Shown piece after piece: positions 1 through 7,387 of a DNA stretch of 7,387 bases. A model generated the notes under the pieces. The model was not told where the DNA came from and did not search any database. It saw only the letters and a list, made by a program, of their open reading frames with translations. Positions within the stretch are counted from its first letter, which is position 1. Every line of letters starts with the position of its first letter. Origin of the DNA: Chloroflexaceae bacterium (GTDB taxonomy: Bacteria; Chloroflexota; Chloroflexia; Chloroflexales; Chloroflexaceae); the NCBI GenBank assembly GCA_026417815.1, contig JAOACN010000712.1:1-7387 (forward strand), given 5' to 3'. The position numbers were made by a program, and so were the translations under genes.

Positions 1-19
1 AGATGTGTATAAGAGACAG
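1..19 (+). other. Nextera/Tn5 mosaic-end adapter (non-genomic)
   Basis: The first 19 bases equal the Tn5 mosaic-end sequence used in Nextera libraries (AGATGTGTATAAGAGACAG) with no mismatch. This is library-preparation sequence left at a contig end, not part of the organism. It creates three artefacts. An in-frame TAA at 10-12 falsely looks like a stop just before the real coding frame. Open frames beginning near bases 3 and 5 start with M-C-I-R-D-R and M-Y-K-R-Q, which are translations of the adapter. Genomic sequence starts at base 20 or so. The identity is exact; base 20 (G) cannot be assigned with certainty. Confidence 0.97.
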
Positions 20-3000
20 GCCTGGAACGGGTCGGCGCCCTCGATGGCCGTACCCTCCTGCAGGCGCTGCTCAACCGGGTCGCGCCGCTCCTCGGGGTCG
101 AGAGCGGCGCCATCTACACCTTCGAAGAAGCCGATGGCCAGTTGCTGCTGCTGGCTGCCGGCGATGGAGGGTTTCAGTTCCCCGGCGCCCTGCCCCTCGC
201 TGGCGCCAGCCTGCCGACCCGCGTGGCAACCTCGCGCCTCCCCGAAGTGGGCAACTTCCACCCGGCAGGACGTCGCCGCGGCGTCGCCTCCTACGGGGAA
301 CGGTCGGCGCTGGCCCTGCCGTTGCTCGCCCAGGATAGCCTGATCGGTATCCTGATCCTCCTGCTCACCCAGCAGGGCGAGCGAAGCCGCCTGCGCCGGC
401 TCGCCGGCCTCTTTGCCGCCCAGGCCACGCTGCTCGTGCGGAACGCTCAGTTGTTCAGCCGGGAACAACAACGGGCGCGCGAACTGTTCGTGCTCTACGA
501 GATCAGCCAGGCCATCCACACCGACACCCAGATTGAGCGGGTGCTCAACCGGGCCACCGAGAACATCGCCGCTGCCCTGGGGGCCGAGTATTGCCTGGTG
601 CTGCTGCGCGATGAACGCACCGCCGATACCCTCTACGTCGCCGGCGCGTTCAATGAGACCGGAGCTAATCACCGCGCCGGCAATAATGGTATACGCGCGG
701 GCCTGATCGGCGCGGCGGACGTGCTGGCCCAGGTCGGATTGAGCGATCACGTGGTCATCGAGGATACCGCTGCCATCGCCGATCACCACTCCCTGGCTCG
801 CCACCTGGCCGATGATGGTTGCCGCAGCGCCCTGTTGCTGCCCTTGCGCGGCAAAACCGAGATGATCGGCTTCATGGTCATCGGCTTCGCTCGTCCACGC
901 CGCCCATTGTCCTCGGCCGAGCGTAACCTGGCCCAGGTGCTTGCCGCCCAGATCGCCACGGCCATTTTCAATCGCCGCCTCTACCTGGCCGAACGGCAGC
1001 GGGCCGGCGAACTCGAATTGCTCCAGCAGGTGAGCCAGCGTCTGAATGCCGGGCTGGATCTCGATCAGACCCTGGCGGCCATCCTTGAAGGGGTGCAGGC
1101 CCTGGTGCGCTTCGACGGCGCCCAGATCAGCCTCCACGACTGGCATACCCGCCTGCTGCGGCCGGGCGTGCGCTGGGGCCTGTCTGGTTCAGAGTGGCAG
1201 AGCATCGGCCCCGATGCGCGTCACGTGAACCATCAGGCGCCCCTGCGGGTGGATGATCTGCAGCAGCCCGGGCCTGAACTGCACCAGCTCGGCCACCTCC
1301 GGGATCTGCGCTTCGACGATGGCATGCCAGTGCGGGCCTACGTGGGCGTGCCGCTGCGCCTCGGCGATGAGGTGCTGGGCCTGCTGGAACTCTTCGCCAT
1401 CCGGCCTGCCGCCTTCAGTGACGATGATACGCGTCTGCTCGCGATTGTCGCCGGGCAATCCGCCCAGGCCATCGCCAACGCAACCCGCTACGAGCAGACC
1501 GACGCCAGTCTCCGCGCGCGGATCGAACAGCTCCGCGCCCTGCAGCGGGTCTCCAGCCAGCTGGCGATCACCCTGGATCGTTCCGAGATCCTCGAATACG
1601 TTCTTGAGCAGGCCCTGCGCGTCACGGGCGCCACCCAGGGGTTGATCGCCCTGCGGGCCGTCGAAGGCGCCACTGACCGCCAGGTGGCGCTCAATGCCCT
1701 CGGCGGGCAGTACGCGCCTGAAATCTACCGGCGCTCGCTCGATGATGCGGGCGCCGCCGATGATGACCTCTACGTGGTGGTTGAGGCCGTCGGCTTCGGC
1801 GAATCGCACCGCGCGAGCCTGCTGGGCAACCCCCTCCCCGCCGGGCTGATTACCGCCTACACCGCCCTCGCGCGCCGCGAGCCGGAAATCTGCCACGAAC
1901 TCGACCCCGCCGAACTGATGGTGGTGCGGTCCCCCGCCGCCCGTTCGGCCCTCGCCGCGCCGATCTTTTACCAGGCCGGCGTCTATGGGGTCATGTTGCT
2001 GCTGGCGCCCCGCCCGCGCGCCTTCGACCACGACGCCGTCGAGTTCCTCCGCGCCCTCTCGCACCAGACGGCCGTGGGCATCGGCAATGCCCAGCGTTAC
2101 GCCGAACTCGAACACCTCTATCGCATCCAGAAAGGGCGCGCCCAGATCCTCAACAACGTGCTCGAAATCGGGCAGGCCCTCCGCGCCGACCGCAACCTGG
2201 CCAGTTTGCTCGAACAGATCGGCTACAGCGCGGTGGAGTCGGTTAACTTTCGCACCGTAATCTTCTGCGTGACCGACCGGGAACGGCCCGACCTGCTGCG
2301 CCCCGTCGCTGCCGCAGGCATTCCGTTGAGCGAGCAGGAGCGCATGGCCCGCACGCCGCTGCCCGCAGAACTGGCCATCCGCTACCTTGACCCGCGCTTT
2401 CGCATGGGACGGTGTTACTTCGTGCCGGCTGAAGAAAGCCGCGCCCTCGAAGCCGGGTTCGTCACCGAGATTTTCAGCTACCTGCCCTTCAACGACCCAC
2501 GTGGCCCCCACGAGTGGCAGCCCGAGGATCGCCTGTGCGTGCCGCTGTACTCCACGGAAGGCGCCCTGCTCGGCCTGATGTTCGCCGGGGATCCGCAGGA
2601 TCGCCGCCGGCCCACTCCACGGGCAGTTGAACCGCTGGCAATTTTCGCCGATCAGGCGGCGATCGCCATCGAAAACCACCTGCTGCTCGATGATGCCCGC
2701 GCCCGCGCCGAGCAGATGGCCGCGCTCTACAAGGTCGGCGCCGCGGCCACCTCCACCACCGATCTCGACACGCTCCTGCACCGGGTCTACGAAGAGATTG
2801 TGGCCTATCTCGGTGCGCCGAGCTACTTCTACATCGCCACGTACCAGCCCGACACCGAACAGATCCGCTTCGAGCTGTTCATGCGCCGGGGTGAGGTGCT
2901 CGCCACGGCGCACCAGTTGAGCGCGCCAAAGGCCGGGTTGACCGCCTTGATCATTGACAGCGGCGAGCCGCTGCTGATCGGCGACCTCCAGAACGAACCG

Positions 3001-6000
3001 CAGTACCTGGCCCAGACCGTAAACTATGCCGAGGGCGATCCGCCGACGCGATCCTGGCTCGGCGTGCCCCTGATCAGCCAGGGCCGCGTCATCGGCGTGC
3101 TGAATGTGCAGGACGTGGCGCCGCACGTCTTCACCGAGCGCGATCGGCAGTTCCTCACCGCCCTGGCCAACCAGCTCGCCATCGCCATGGAGCGCGCCAC
3201 CCTGTTCCAGGAGCGCGAACGACGCCTGGCCGAACTGAACATTATTAACCGCATCGGCCAGATCACCAGCTCCACGCTGGACCTGGAGCAGATGATCCGA
3301 CAGACCTACCTGCAACTGGCGGCCTTTTTGCCGCTCGACTCCTTCTTCATCTTTGTCTACCACGAAGACGAGAACCGCATCTCCCTCTCGCTGGAGGTTG
3401 ACGAAGGGATCGAAGAACTCGACCGCCAGCCCCGCACACCGACCCCCGGGAGTCTGGTTGAGACGATCATCCGTACCCGGCGCCATCTGCGCTTTCACGA
3501 TCTCGGTCGCGAGTACCGCGAGCTCGGGTTCTCGCCGGTGCCCTTTGGCAGCCCGAAGCCGTCGGCGGCATGGCTGGGTGTGCCATTGCTGGTGGGTGAC
3601 GGCAGCGTGGTCGGGGTGATCGCAGTGATGAGCTACGAGCCAGGGATCTACGGCGAGCGCGAACTGGCGTTCATGACCACCGTGGCCAATCAACTGGCCC
3701 TGGGCGTGCACAATGCCCGCCTGCTCGCCCAGGCCCGCGAACAGGTCCACCGGCTCGAACTGCTCAACCGCGTGTCGGTGCTGGCCGTTGCTGAAACTGA
3801 TGTGCGGCGGATCTTTCAGGTGATCGTTGATGCCATGGCCGACGCTACTGGCGTGGACCAGGCGCGCCTGGTGATCTACGACCGCGAGCGGGGCGTCGCT
3901 CCGGCGGTGGCCGAACACGTCCCCTCGGGACTTCTCGATCAGATCGAGGTACCCATCGCCAATAACCCCGCCGTCGCCTGGCTCGATGAGCACAAGACGC
4001 CCCTGGTATCGCTCGACGCGCAGCACGATCCGCTGTTCGCCCCCTCGCACGCCACCTTTGCCGCGCTCGATATTCGCTCGATCGCCACGGTGCCGATCAT
4101 CATTGACGGTCAGGTGATCGGCGCCGTGGGCCTCGACTTCGTGGGTCGCCGGGGAACCTTCCAACCCCAGGCGCTGACCCTGTGCCAGACGATCGCCAAC
4201 CAGACCAGCACGGCGATCGCCCGCGCCCAGGCCTTCGACGCCGCGCAGCGCACCGCCGCGGCACTGCAGCAAAAAGTTGCCGAGCAGACGACCCTGCTCG
4301 ATGCGGCGCGCATTCTCTCCTCGCTGTTGCGCCCGCAGGAGGTGCTCGACAAGTTGATGGAACTGGTGAGCCGGAGTCTCCAGGTGACCACCGTGGCCCT
4401 CTGGACCATCAACAACGAGAACGTGCTCGTGCCTGCTGCGCTGAATGGCATTGCCATCGAGCAGGCGCGCCATATGCGTGTACCCGTGGGACAGGGCTTT
4501 ACTGGCCGCGTGGCCGCAACCGGCAAACCGCTGGTGATTGATGATGTGAACGTCGCGGGGGGCTCGCTCTTCCCCGACTTCCAGCGGGCCAATAACCTGA
4601 TCTCCTACATGGGCGTGCCGGTAATCTACCGCGAGCGGATCATCGGCGTGCTCAGCGTGATGACCAACATGCCGCGGTGCTTCACCGGCGACGAGCAAGC
4701 CCTCCTGGCGGGCCTTGCCAACCAGGCGGCTGCCGCGCTGGAGAATGCGCGCCTCTTCGAAGAGCGTGAACAACGCATCAACGAACTGACCACGATCAAT
4801 AAGATCAGCGCCGCCGTCAACGCCTCACTCGAACTCCAGACCCTGCTGGAGAAGTTGCACGCCGGGATCGGCGAGGTGATTGACGTCAGCATCTCGCTGA
4901 TCGGCATCTACGAGGTCCAGCGCGACACGCTGCACTTTCCGCTGGCCTTTGATCACGGCCGGCCCGTATCCATGCCCGCCCAGGTTCATCCGCGGGGCGC
5001 CAGCGGCTGGGTCATCCGCAACGGCCAGTCACTGCTCATCCACACCCCCGACGAGGCGGCGCAACTGGAGCTGGATCTGGCCGACGACCGCTTTTGCAGC
5101 GGGCCGGACGCTCAGTCCTTCCTGGTCACCCCGATCCTCTTCGGGAACGACGTGCTCGGGGTGATCAACATTCAGAGCCCCGCGCCGCACGCCTTCGACG
5201 AGAACGACCGGCGCTTCCTCGCCACGGTTGCCAATCAGGCCGCCGTGGCGCTGAACAACGCGCGTCTGTTCAGCGAGACGCGCCAGCACGCCCGCGAGAT
5301 GACCACCCTCTTCGAGGTGACCCAGAACCTCTCGGGAACGCTCGATCCCGACGAGACCATGCGTCTGGTGGCCGATGCCGCGCTGAACCTGCTGGGGGTG
5401 GAACTCTGCGCCATACTGCGGCTCGACCAGCAGGGACGGGTCGCGCGGCAGATGGTGCTGGACCGGAACGGTCACCGCGAGGACCTGCATATCAACTTCC
5501 GCCTCGATGGAATGACGGCGCGATTGCTGGCCAGCGGCCAGGTGCTGGCGATCAGCGACCTGCGCGAGCGCGCCGACGCCAATCCCGATGCCGTGAGTCT
5601 CGGCATTCGCAGTGTGCTGGGCATCGCCCTCGGCCCGGCCGATGAGCGGCTCGGCGTCCTGTGGGTGGGCAACTGGCATCCCCACGAATGGACCGGCCAT
5701 CAGATCTCCCTCTGCTCGATTCTGGCCAACCAGGCTGGCCAGGCCCTGCAGAGCGCCCACCTGTTCCAGCTCGAACAGCAGCGCCGACTCCTGGCCGATA
5801 CCCTGCGCGATGTGGCCCAGTCGTTTACTTCCACCCTGGCGCTCAAGGAGATCCAGACGCTCATCCTCGACCAGTTGAGCCGCGTCGTGGTCTACGACAC
5901 TGCCGCTGTGTTGCTGCGCGACGAGGGCTACGGGCACCTGCACATCACCGAGGCGCGCGGCCTGGACGTGACGGCGTTGCTGACCGGGACCTTCGACGCC

Positions 6001-7387
6001 GAACAGTACGAACTGCTGGCGGCGATGACCGCCGAACGTCGCCCCGTGCTGATCGAGGACACCGCGCGCGACCCGCGCTTCACCCCGCTGGCGCGTCTTG
6101 GTTGGCAGGCCCGCTGCTGGATCGGCGCCCCGTTGCTGGTTGACAATGAACTGGTCGGCATCCTCGCCGTCGGCGCAGCCGTGCCGCACGTCTACGACGA
6201 TGAAGCCGTAAGCGTGACCTTCGCCCTGGCCAACCAGGCCAGCCAGGCCATCCAGAACGCGCGCCTCTTTGGCCAGATCTCCAACCTCGCCGCTGACCTG
6301 GAACGGCGCGTGAGCGAACGCACCGCCGAGGCCGAACGCAATGCCCGGCAACTGGCCGAAGAAAAAGAGCGGCTGGAGGCGGTCCACACCATTACTCTGG
6401 AGTTAACCACCCAGCTCGATCTCGAAGCGATCATCCGGCGCGCCCTGGAGTTGATCTCGCTCAACCTGGGGGTAAGCCGCGGTTCGATCATGCTCTCCGA
6501 CCCCGCCAGCTCCGACTTGATCTGCCGGGCCGTCCTCAACGACCGCGGTGACGTGCGGCTGGCCAACTTTCCGCTGCGCTTCCCTAGCGGCGATAGCCTG
6601 GCCAGATGGGTGATGCAGCACCAGGAGCCGGTCAACGTCCCCGATGTGCGCCTCGATCGGCGCTGGCTCCAGGAGAGCGGTCGCGCCGATGACGTGCGCT
6701 CCGTGGCGGCCGTGCCGCTCAACACCGGCGACACGCGCCTGGGCGTGCTCGTGCTTACCAGCCCCGAGGTGGGCTACTTCACCGACTCGCAGATGAACCT
6801 GCTTGGCACGATTGCCGGCGTGGTGGCTGCGGCCCTTTCCAACGCGCAGCTCTACAGTTATATCAACGACCTGGCGAGCTCCAACGCCCGGCTCCTCGCC
6901 GAACAACGCGAGGAGGCCTCCAAGAGCAACGCCGTCTTCCAGTCGCTCACCGAGGGGGTGATTGTGCTCGATACCGAGCAACGCGTGATCCTCTACAACC
7001 CGGCAGCCGCAAAGGTGCTGGAGATCCCCGCCGAGGTGATGCTGCACCAACCCCTAGATATTCTGGAAACCTACGGCGCCGATGACACGGAGCGGAAACG
7101 TGCCGCCACCATCTACAACGGCCTGACCAGTGGCCTGCGGAAGGTGCGCGAAGGGTCGCGCACCTATTCGACCTACCTCGACCTGAGCGACCCCACCCAG
7201 GTGATCGCGGTCAACCTGGCGCTGGTGATGAGCAATAGTCGCGATGGGCAGTGCTACGGCAGCGTGGCGGTGCTGCGCGACATCACCCGCGAGATCGAGG
7301 CCGACCACGCCAAGCGGCAGTTCATCTCCGACGTGAGCCACGAACTGCGCACGCCGCTCACGGCGGTGAAAGGGTACGTGGATATGC
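20..7387 (+). CDS. Giant multi-GAF/PAS sensor histidine kinase, partial at both ends
   Basis: One frame stays open from the adapter to the window end. The first complete codon is 22-24 (residue 1) and the last is 7384-7386 (residue 2455). Domain order: thirteen GAF domains (residues about 1-2281), a coiled coil between GAF12 and GAF13 (about 2087-2125), a helical linker, a PAS domain (about 2304-2426), and the start of HisKA with H-box H-E-L-R-T-P-L and phospho-acceptor His 2440. In this family HisKA autophosphorylates using ATP bound by a following HATPase_c domain and passes the phosphate to a response-regulator Asp; HATPase_c is beyond the window. The H-E-x-x-T pattern is the one linked to kinases that also dephosphorylate their partner. 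The true start is missing: the first in-frame ATG (862) lies inside GAF2. No transmembrane helix is seen. Most such kinases carry one to a few GAFs, so thirteen is extreme. A hybrid kinase with a downstream receiver domain is possible. Kinase identity is secure; the ligands and partner are unknown. Confidence 0.96.
1537..2115 (+). other. GAF4: long variant with inserted acidic segment
   Basis: This unit begins with a typical GAF entry helix (L-R-A-L-Q-R-V-S-S-Q-L) and ends with H-Q-T-A-V-G-I-G-N-A-Q-R-Y, but it is about 30 residues longer than the standard unit. The extra length is in the middle, around 1738-1920. It includes an acidic run (D-D-A-G-A-A-D-D-D) and a segment ending near E-I-C-H-E-L. 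The 'V-P-L' position reads S-A-L-A-A-P-I. The insertion sits where the ligand-pocket lid helices and loops of GAF domains lie, so it may alter the pocket. This is inferred from alignment by eye. Confidence 0.7.
2140..2715 (+). other. GAF5: divergent 'YFVP / WQPEDRL' GAF subtype
   Basis: The unit has G-R-C-Y-F-V-P near 2407-2427, then H-E-W-Q-P-E-D-R-L-C-V-P-L near 2509-2547, then G-A-L-L-G-L-M-F-A-G-D-P-Q-D-R-R-R-P-T-P and the exit helix F-A-D-Q-A-A-I-A-I-E-N. The layout (R-x-Y-F-x-P; W-x-P-x-D-x-L-x-V-P-L; G-D/D-D-P-x-D-R/G-R-x-P-T) recalls a GAF subtype I know from multi-sensor proteins of Chloroflexota and related phyla. It differs from the W-L-G-V-P-L units on either side. It carries three cysteines, two of them near the presumed pocket (2413-2415 and the L-C-V-P-L Cys). 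Its ligand is unknown to me. Confidence 0.7.
6280..6396 (+). other. Long signalling coiled coil between GAF12 and GAF13
   Basis: After the GAF12 exit helix (I-Q-N-A-R-L-F-G-Q-I) there is a charged helical stretch containing L-E-R-R-V-S-E-R-T-A-E-A-E and then Q-L-A-E-E-K-E-R-L-E-A-V. It has heptad-like spacing of Leu, Val and Ala and no Pro or Gly. This adds roughly 25 residues over the other GAF-GAF joints. The L-E-x-R-V-x-E-R-T-A-E signature is common just upstream of PAS or HisKA modules in bacterial sensor kinases. Here it is followed by one more GAF, then PAS and HisKA. Confidence 0.8.
6931..7299 (+). other. PAS domain before the kinase core
   Basis: The segment starts A-V-F-Q-S-L-T-E-G-V-I-V-L-D and continues with R-V-I-L-Y-N-P-A-A-A-K-V-L-E, the usual PAS N-terminal strands with the conserved Asn-Pro-Ala-Ala helix start. 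It ends with G-S-V-A-V-L-R-D-I-T-R-E, the typical last strand and the D-I-T-R-E exit. This exit runs directly into the HisKA helix, the arrangement seen in PhoR/WalK-type kinases. A cofactor cannot be predicted; no LOV-type Cys motif (N-C-R-F-L-Q) is present. It probably relays input from the GAF rod to the kinase. Confidence 0.9.
7300..7387 (+). other. HisKA dimerisation/phosphoacceptor domain, truncated by window end
   Basis: The residues K-R-Q-F-I-S-D-V-S-H-E-L-R-T-P-L-T-A-V-K match the H-box of the HisKA family (Pfam PF00512). The phosphorylated His is encoded at 7339-7341, with Glu at +1 and Thr at +4 as in kinases that also have phosphatase activity. Only the first helix is visible. The second HisKA helix and the HATPase_c N, G1, F and G2 boxes must lie beyond base 7387. 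Confidence 0.96.

Larger units (their letters stand above)
22..6864 (+). repeat. Array of 13 tandem GAF domains (protein-level repeat)
   Basis: Each unit has a starting helix (L-x-x-I-s-x-x-l-x-x-x-l-D-l-e-x-l), a strand ending in a 'V-P-L'-like motif, a 'G-V-L-x-V' strand, an 'F-t-x-x-D-x-x-f-L' turn and an exit helix 'A-N-Q-A-A-x-A-I-x-N-A-R-L-F'. The residue equivalent to Asn of N-A-R-L falls at codons 442, 970, 1477, 2086, 2674, 3193, 3712, 4222, 4744, 5257, 5752, 6256 and 6841. Successive spacings are therefore 176, 169, 203, 196, 173, 173, 170, 174, 171, 165, 168 and 195 residues. Approximate domains: 22-459, 484-1000, 1015-1500, 1537-2115, 2140-2715, 2716-3225, 3232-3741, 3748-4245, 4276-4770, 4780-5280, 5296-5781, 5782-6279, 6382-6864. 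The units are clearly divergent, so this is an old array rather than a recent DNA duplication. Boundaries are estimates by eye. Confidence 0.9.

Noticed and set aside
10..12. In-frame TAA as a genuine stop or upstream boundary of the gene
   Set aside because: It lies within the adapter. The first genomic residues already belong to a GAF entry helix, so the gene continues upstream of the contig.
3..343. Plus-strand open frames starting M-C-I-R-D-R and M-Y-K-R-Q
   Set aside because: Their starts are adapter translations and the rest is an out-of-frame reading of GAF1 with arginine/proline-rich low-complexity sequence.
340..366. L-I-G-I-L-I-L-L-L stretch as a transmembrane helix
   Set aside because: Only nine hydrophobic residues, at the position of the G-V-L-x-V core strand of GAF1; too short for a membrane span.
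862..864. First in-frame ATG as the translation start
   Set aside because: It falls in the middle of GAF2 (E-M-I-G-F-M-V-I), with conserved GAF sequence in the same frame upstream and no ribosome binding site of note.
1888..1962. C-H dipeptide in GAF4 as a bilin-binding cysteine of a cyanobacteriochrome
   Set aside because: In bilin-binding GAFs the C-H is followed about a dozen residues later by the A-N-L-V-V-P-I strand; here the distance to A-L-A-A-P-I is about twice that, and the other chromophore-pocket motifs are absent.
4660..4710. N-M-P-R-C-F-T-G-D-E in GAF9 as a cyclic-nucleotide N-K-x(n)-F-x3-D-E motif
   Set aside because: The Lys is missing and the spacing is wrong. It matches the ordinary F-t-x-x-D turn shared by most GAFs in the array.
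1189..4773. Minus-strand open frame of about 1194 codons
   Set aside because: It is codon-aligned with the sense gene. Its translation is low-complexity-like, rich in G, H, Q, E, V and R with no recognisable domain, and its end is set by an in-frame sense TCA codon. The sense frame encodes unmistakable GAF domains across the same span.
5029..6387. Minus-strand open frame of about 452 codons
   Set aside because: Same type of shadow, ending at the sense TCA codon at 5029, opposite GAF10-GAF12. No domain is recognisable.

Overview
The window is one fragment of a single very large gene, read on the + strand in frame 1 from the first genomic base to the last base. It has no intergenic DNA, no RNA gene and no second gene. 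The gene is open at both ends. The first 19 bases are not genomic: they match the Nextera/Tn5 mosaic-end sequencing adapter exactly, so this is the raw, untrimmed end of an assembled contig.

The encoded protein (2455 complete codons visible) is a giant sensor histidine kinase. I count 13 consecutive GAF domains (about 22-6864), joined by continuous amphipathic helices that each begin with an N-A-R-L-F-like motif. A longer coiled coil of the L-E-R-R-V-S-E-R-T-A-E type separates GAF12 from GAF13. After GAF13 come a short helical linker, one PAS domain (about 6931-7299) and the start of a HisKA dimerisation/phosphotransfer domain with the H-box H-E-L-R-T-P-L. The phospho-acceptor His codon is at 7339-7341. 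The window stops 46 bases after that codon, so the rest of HisKA, the HATPase_c domain and anything beyond (receiver, effector, cognate regulator) lie outside it. No membrane segment is visible, so the visible part is probably cytosolic.

The DNA is GC-rich (roughly two thirds by eye), with codons ending mainly in G or C. Multi-GAF histidine kinases with the 'W-L-G-V-P-L ... A-N-Q-A-A-I-A-I-E-N-A-R-L-F' style of GAF repeat are typical of Chloroflexota (class Chloroflexia, e.g. relatives of Roseiflexus, Chloroflexus or Kouleothrix), and less so of cyanobacteria and some deltaproteobacteria. I favour a Chloroflexia member from a metagenome or Nextera-sequenced genome, but this rests on domain style and base composition only.

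The working model is a dimeric rod of stacked GAF sensors that passes ligand or redox state through signalling helices to the PAS domain and then to the kinase core. No GAF shows a recognisable bilin, cyclic-nucleotide or haem signature, so the inputs are unknown. The long minus-strand open frames, including one of about 1194 codons, are codon-aligned shadows of this gene.
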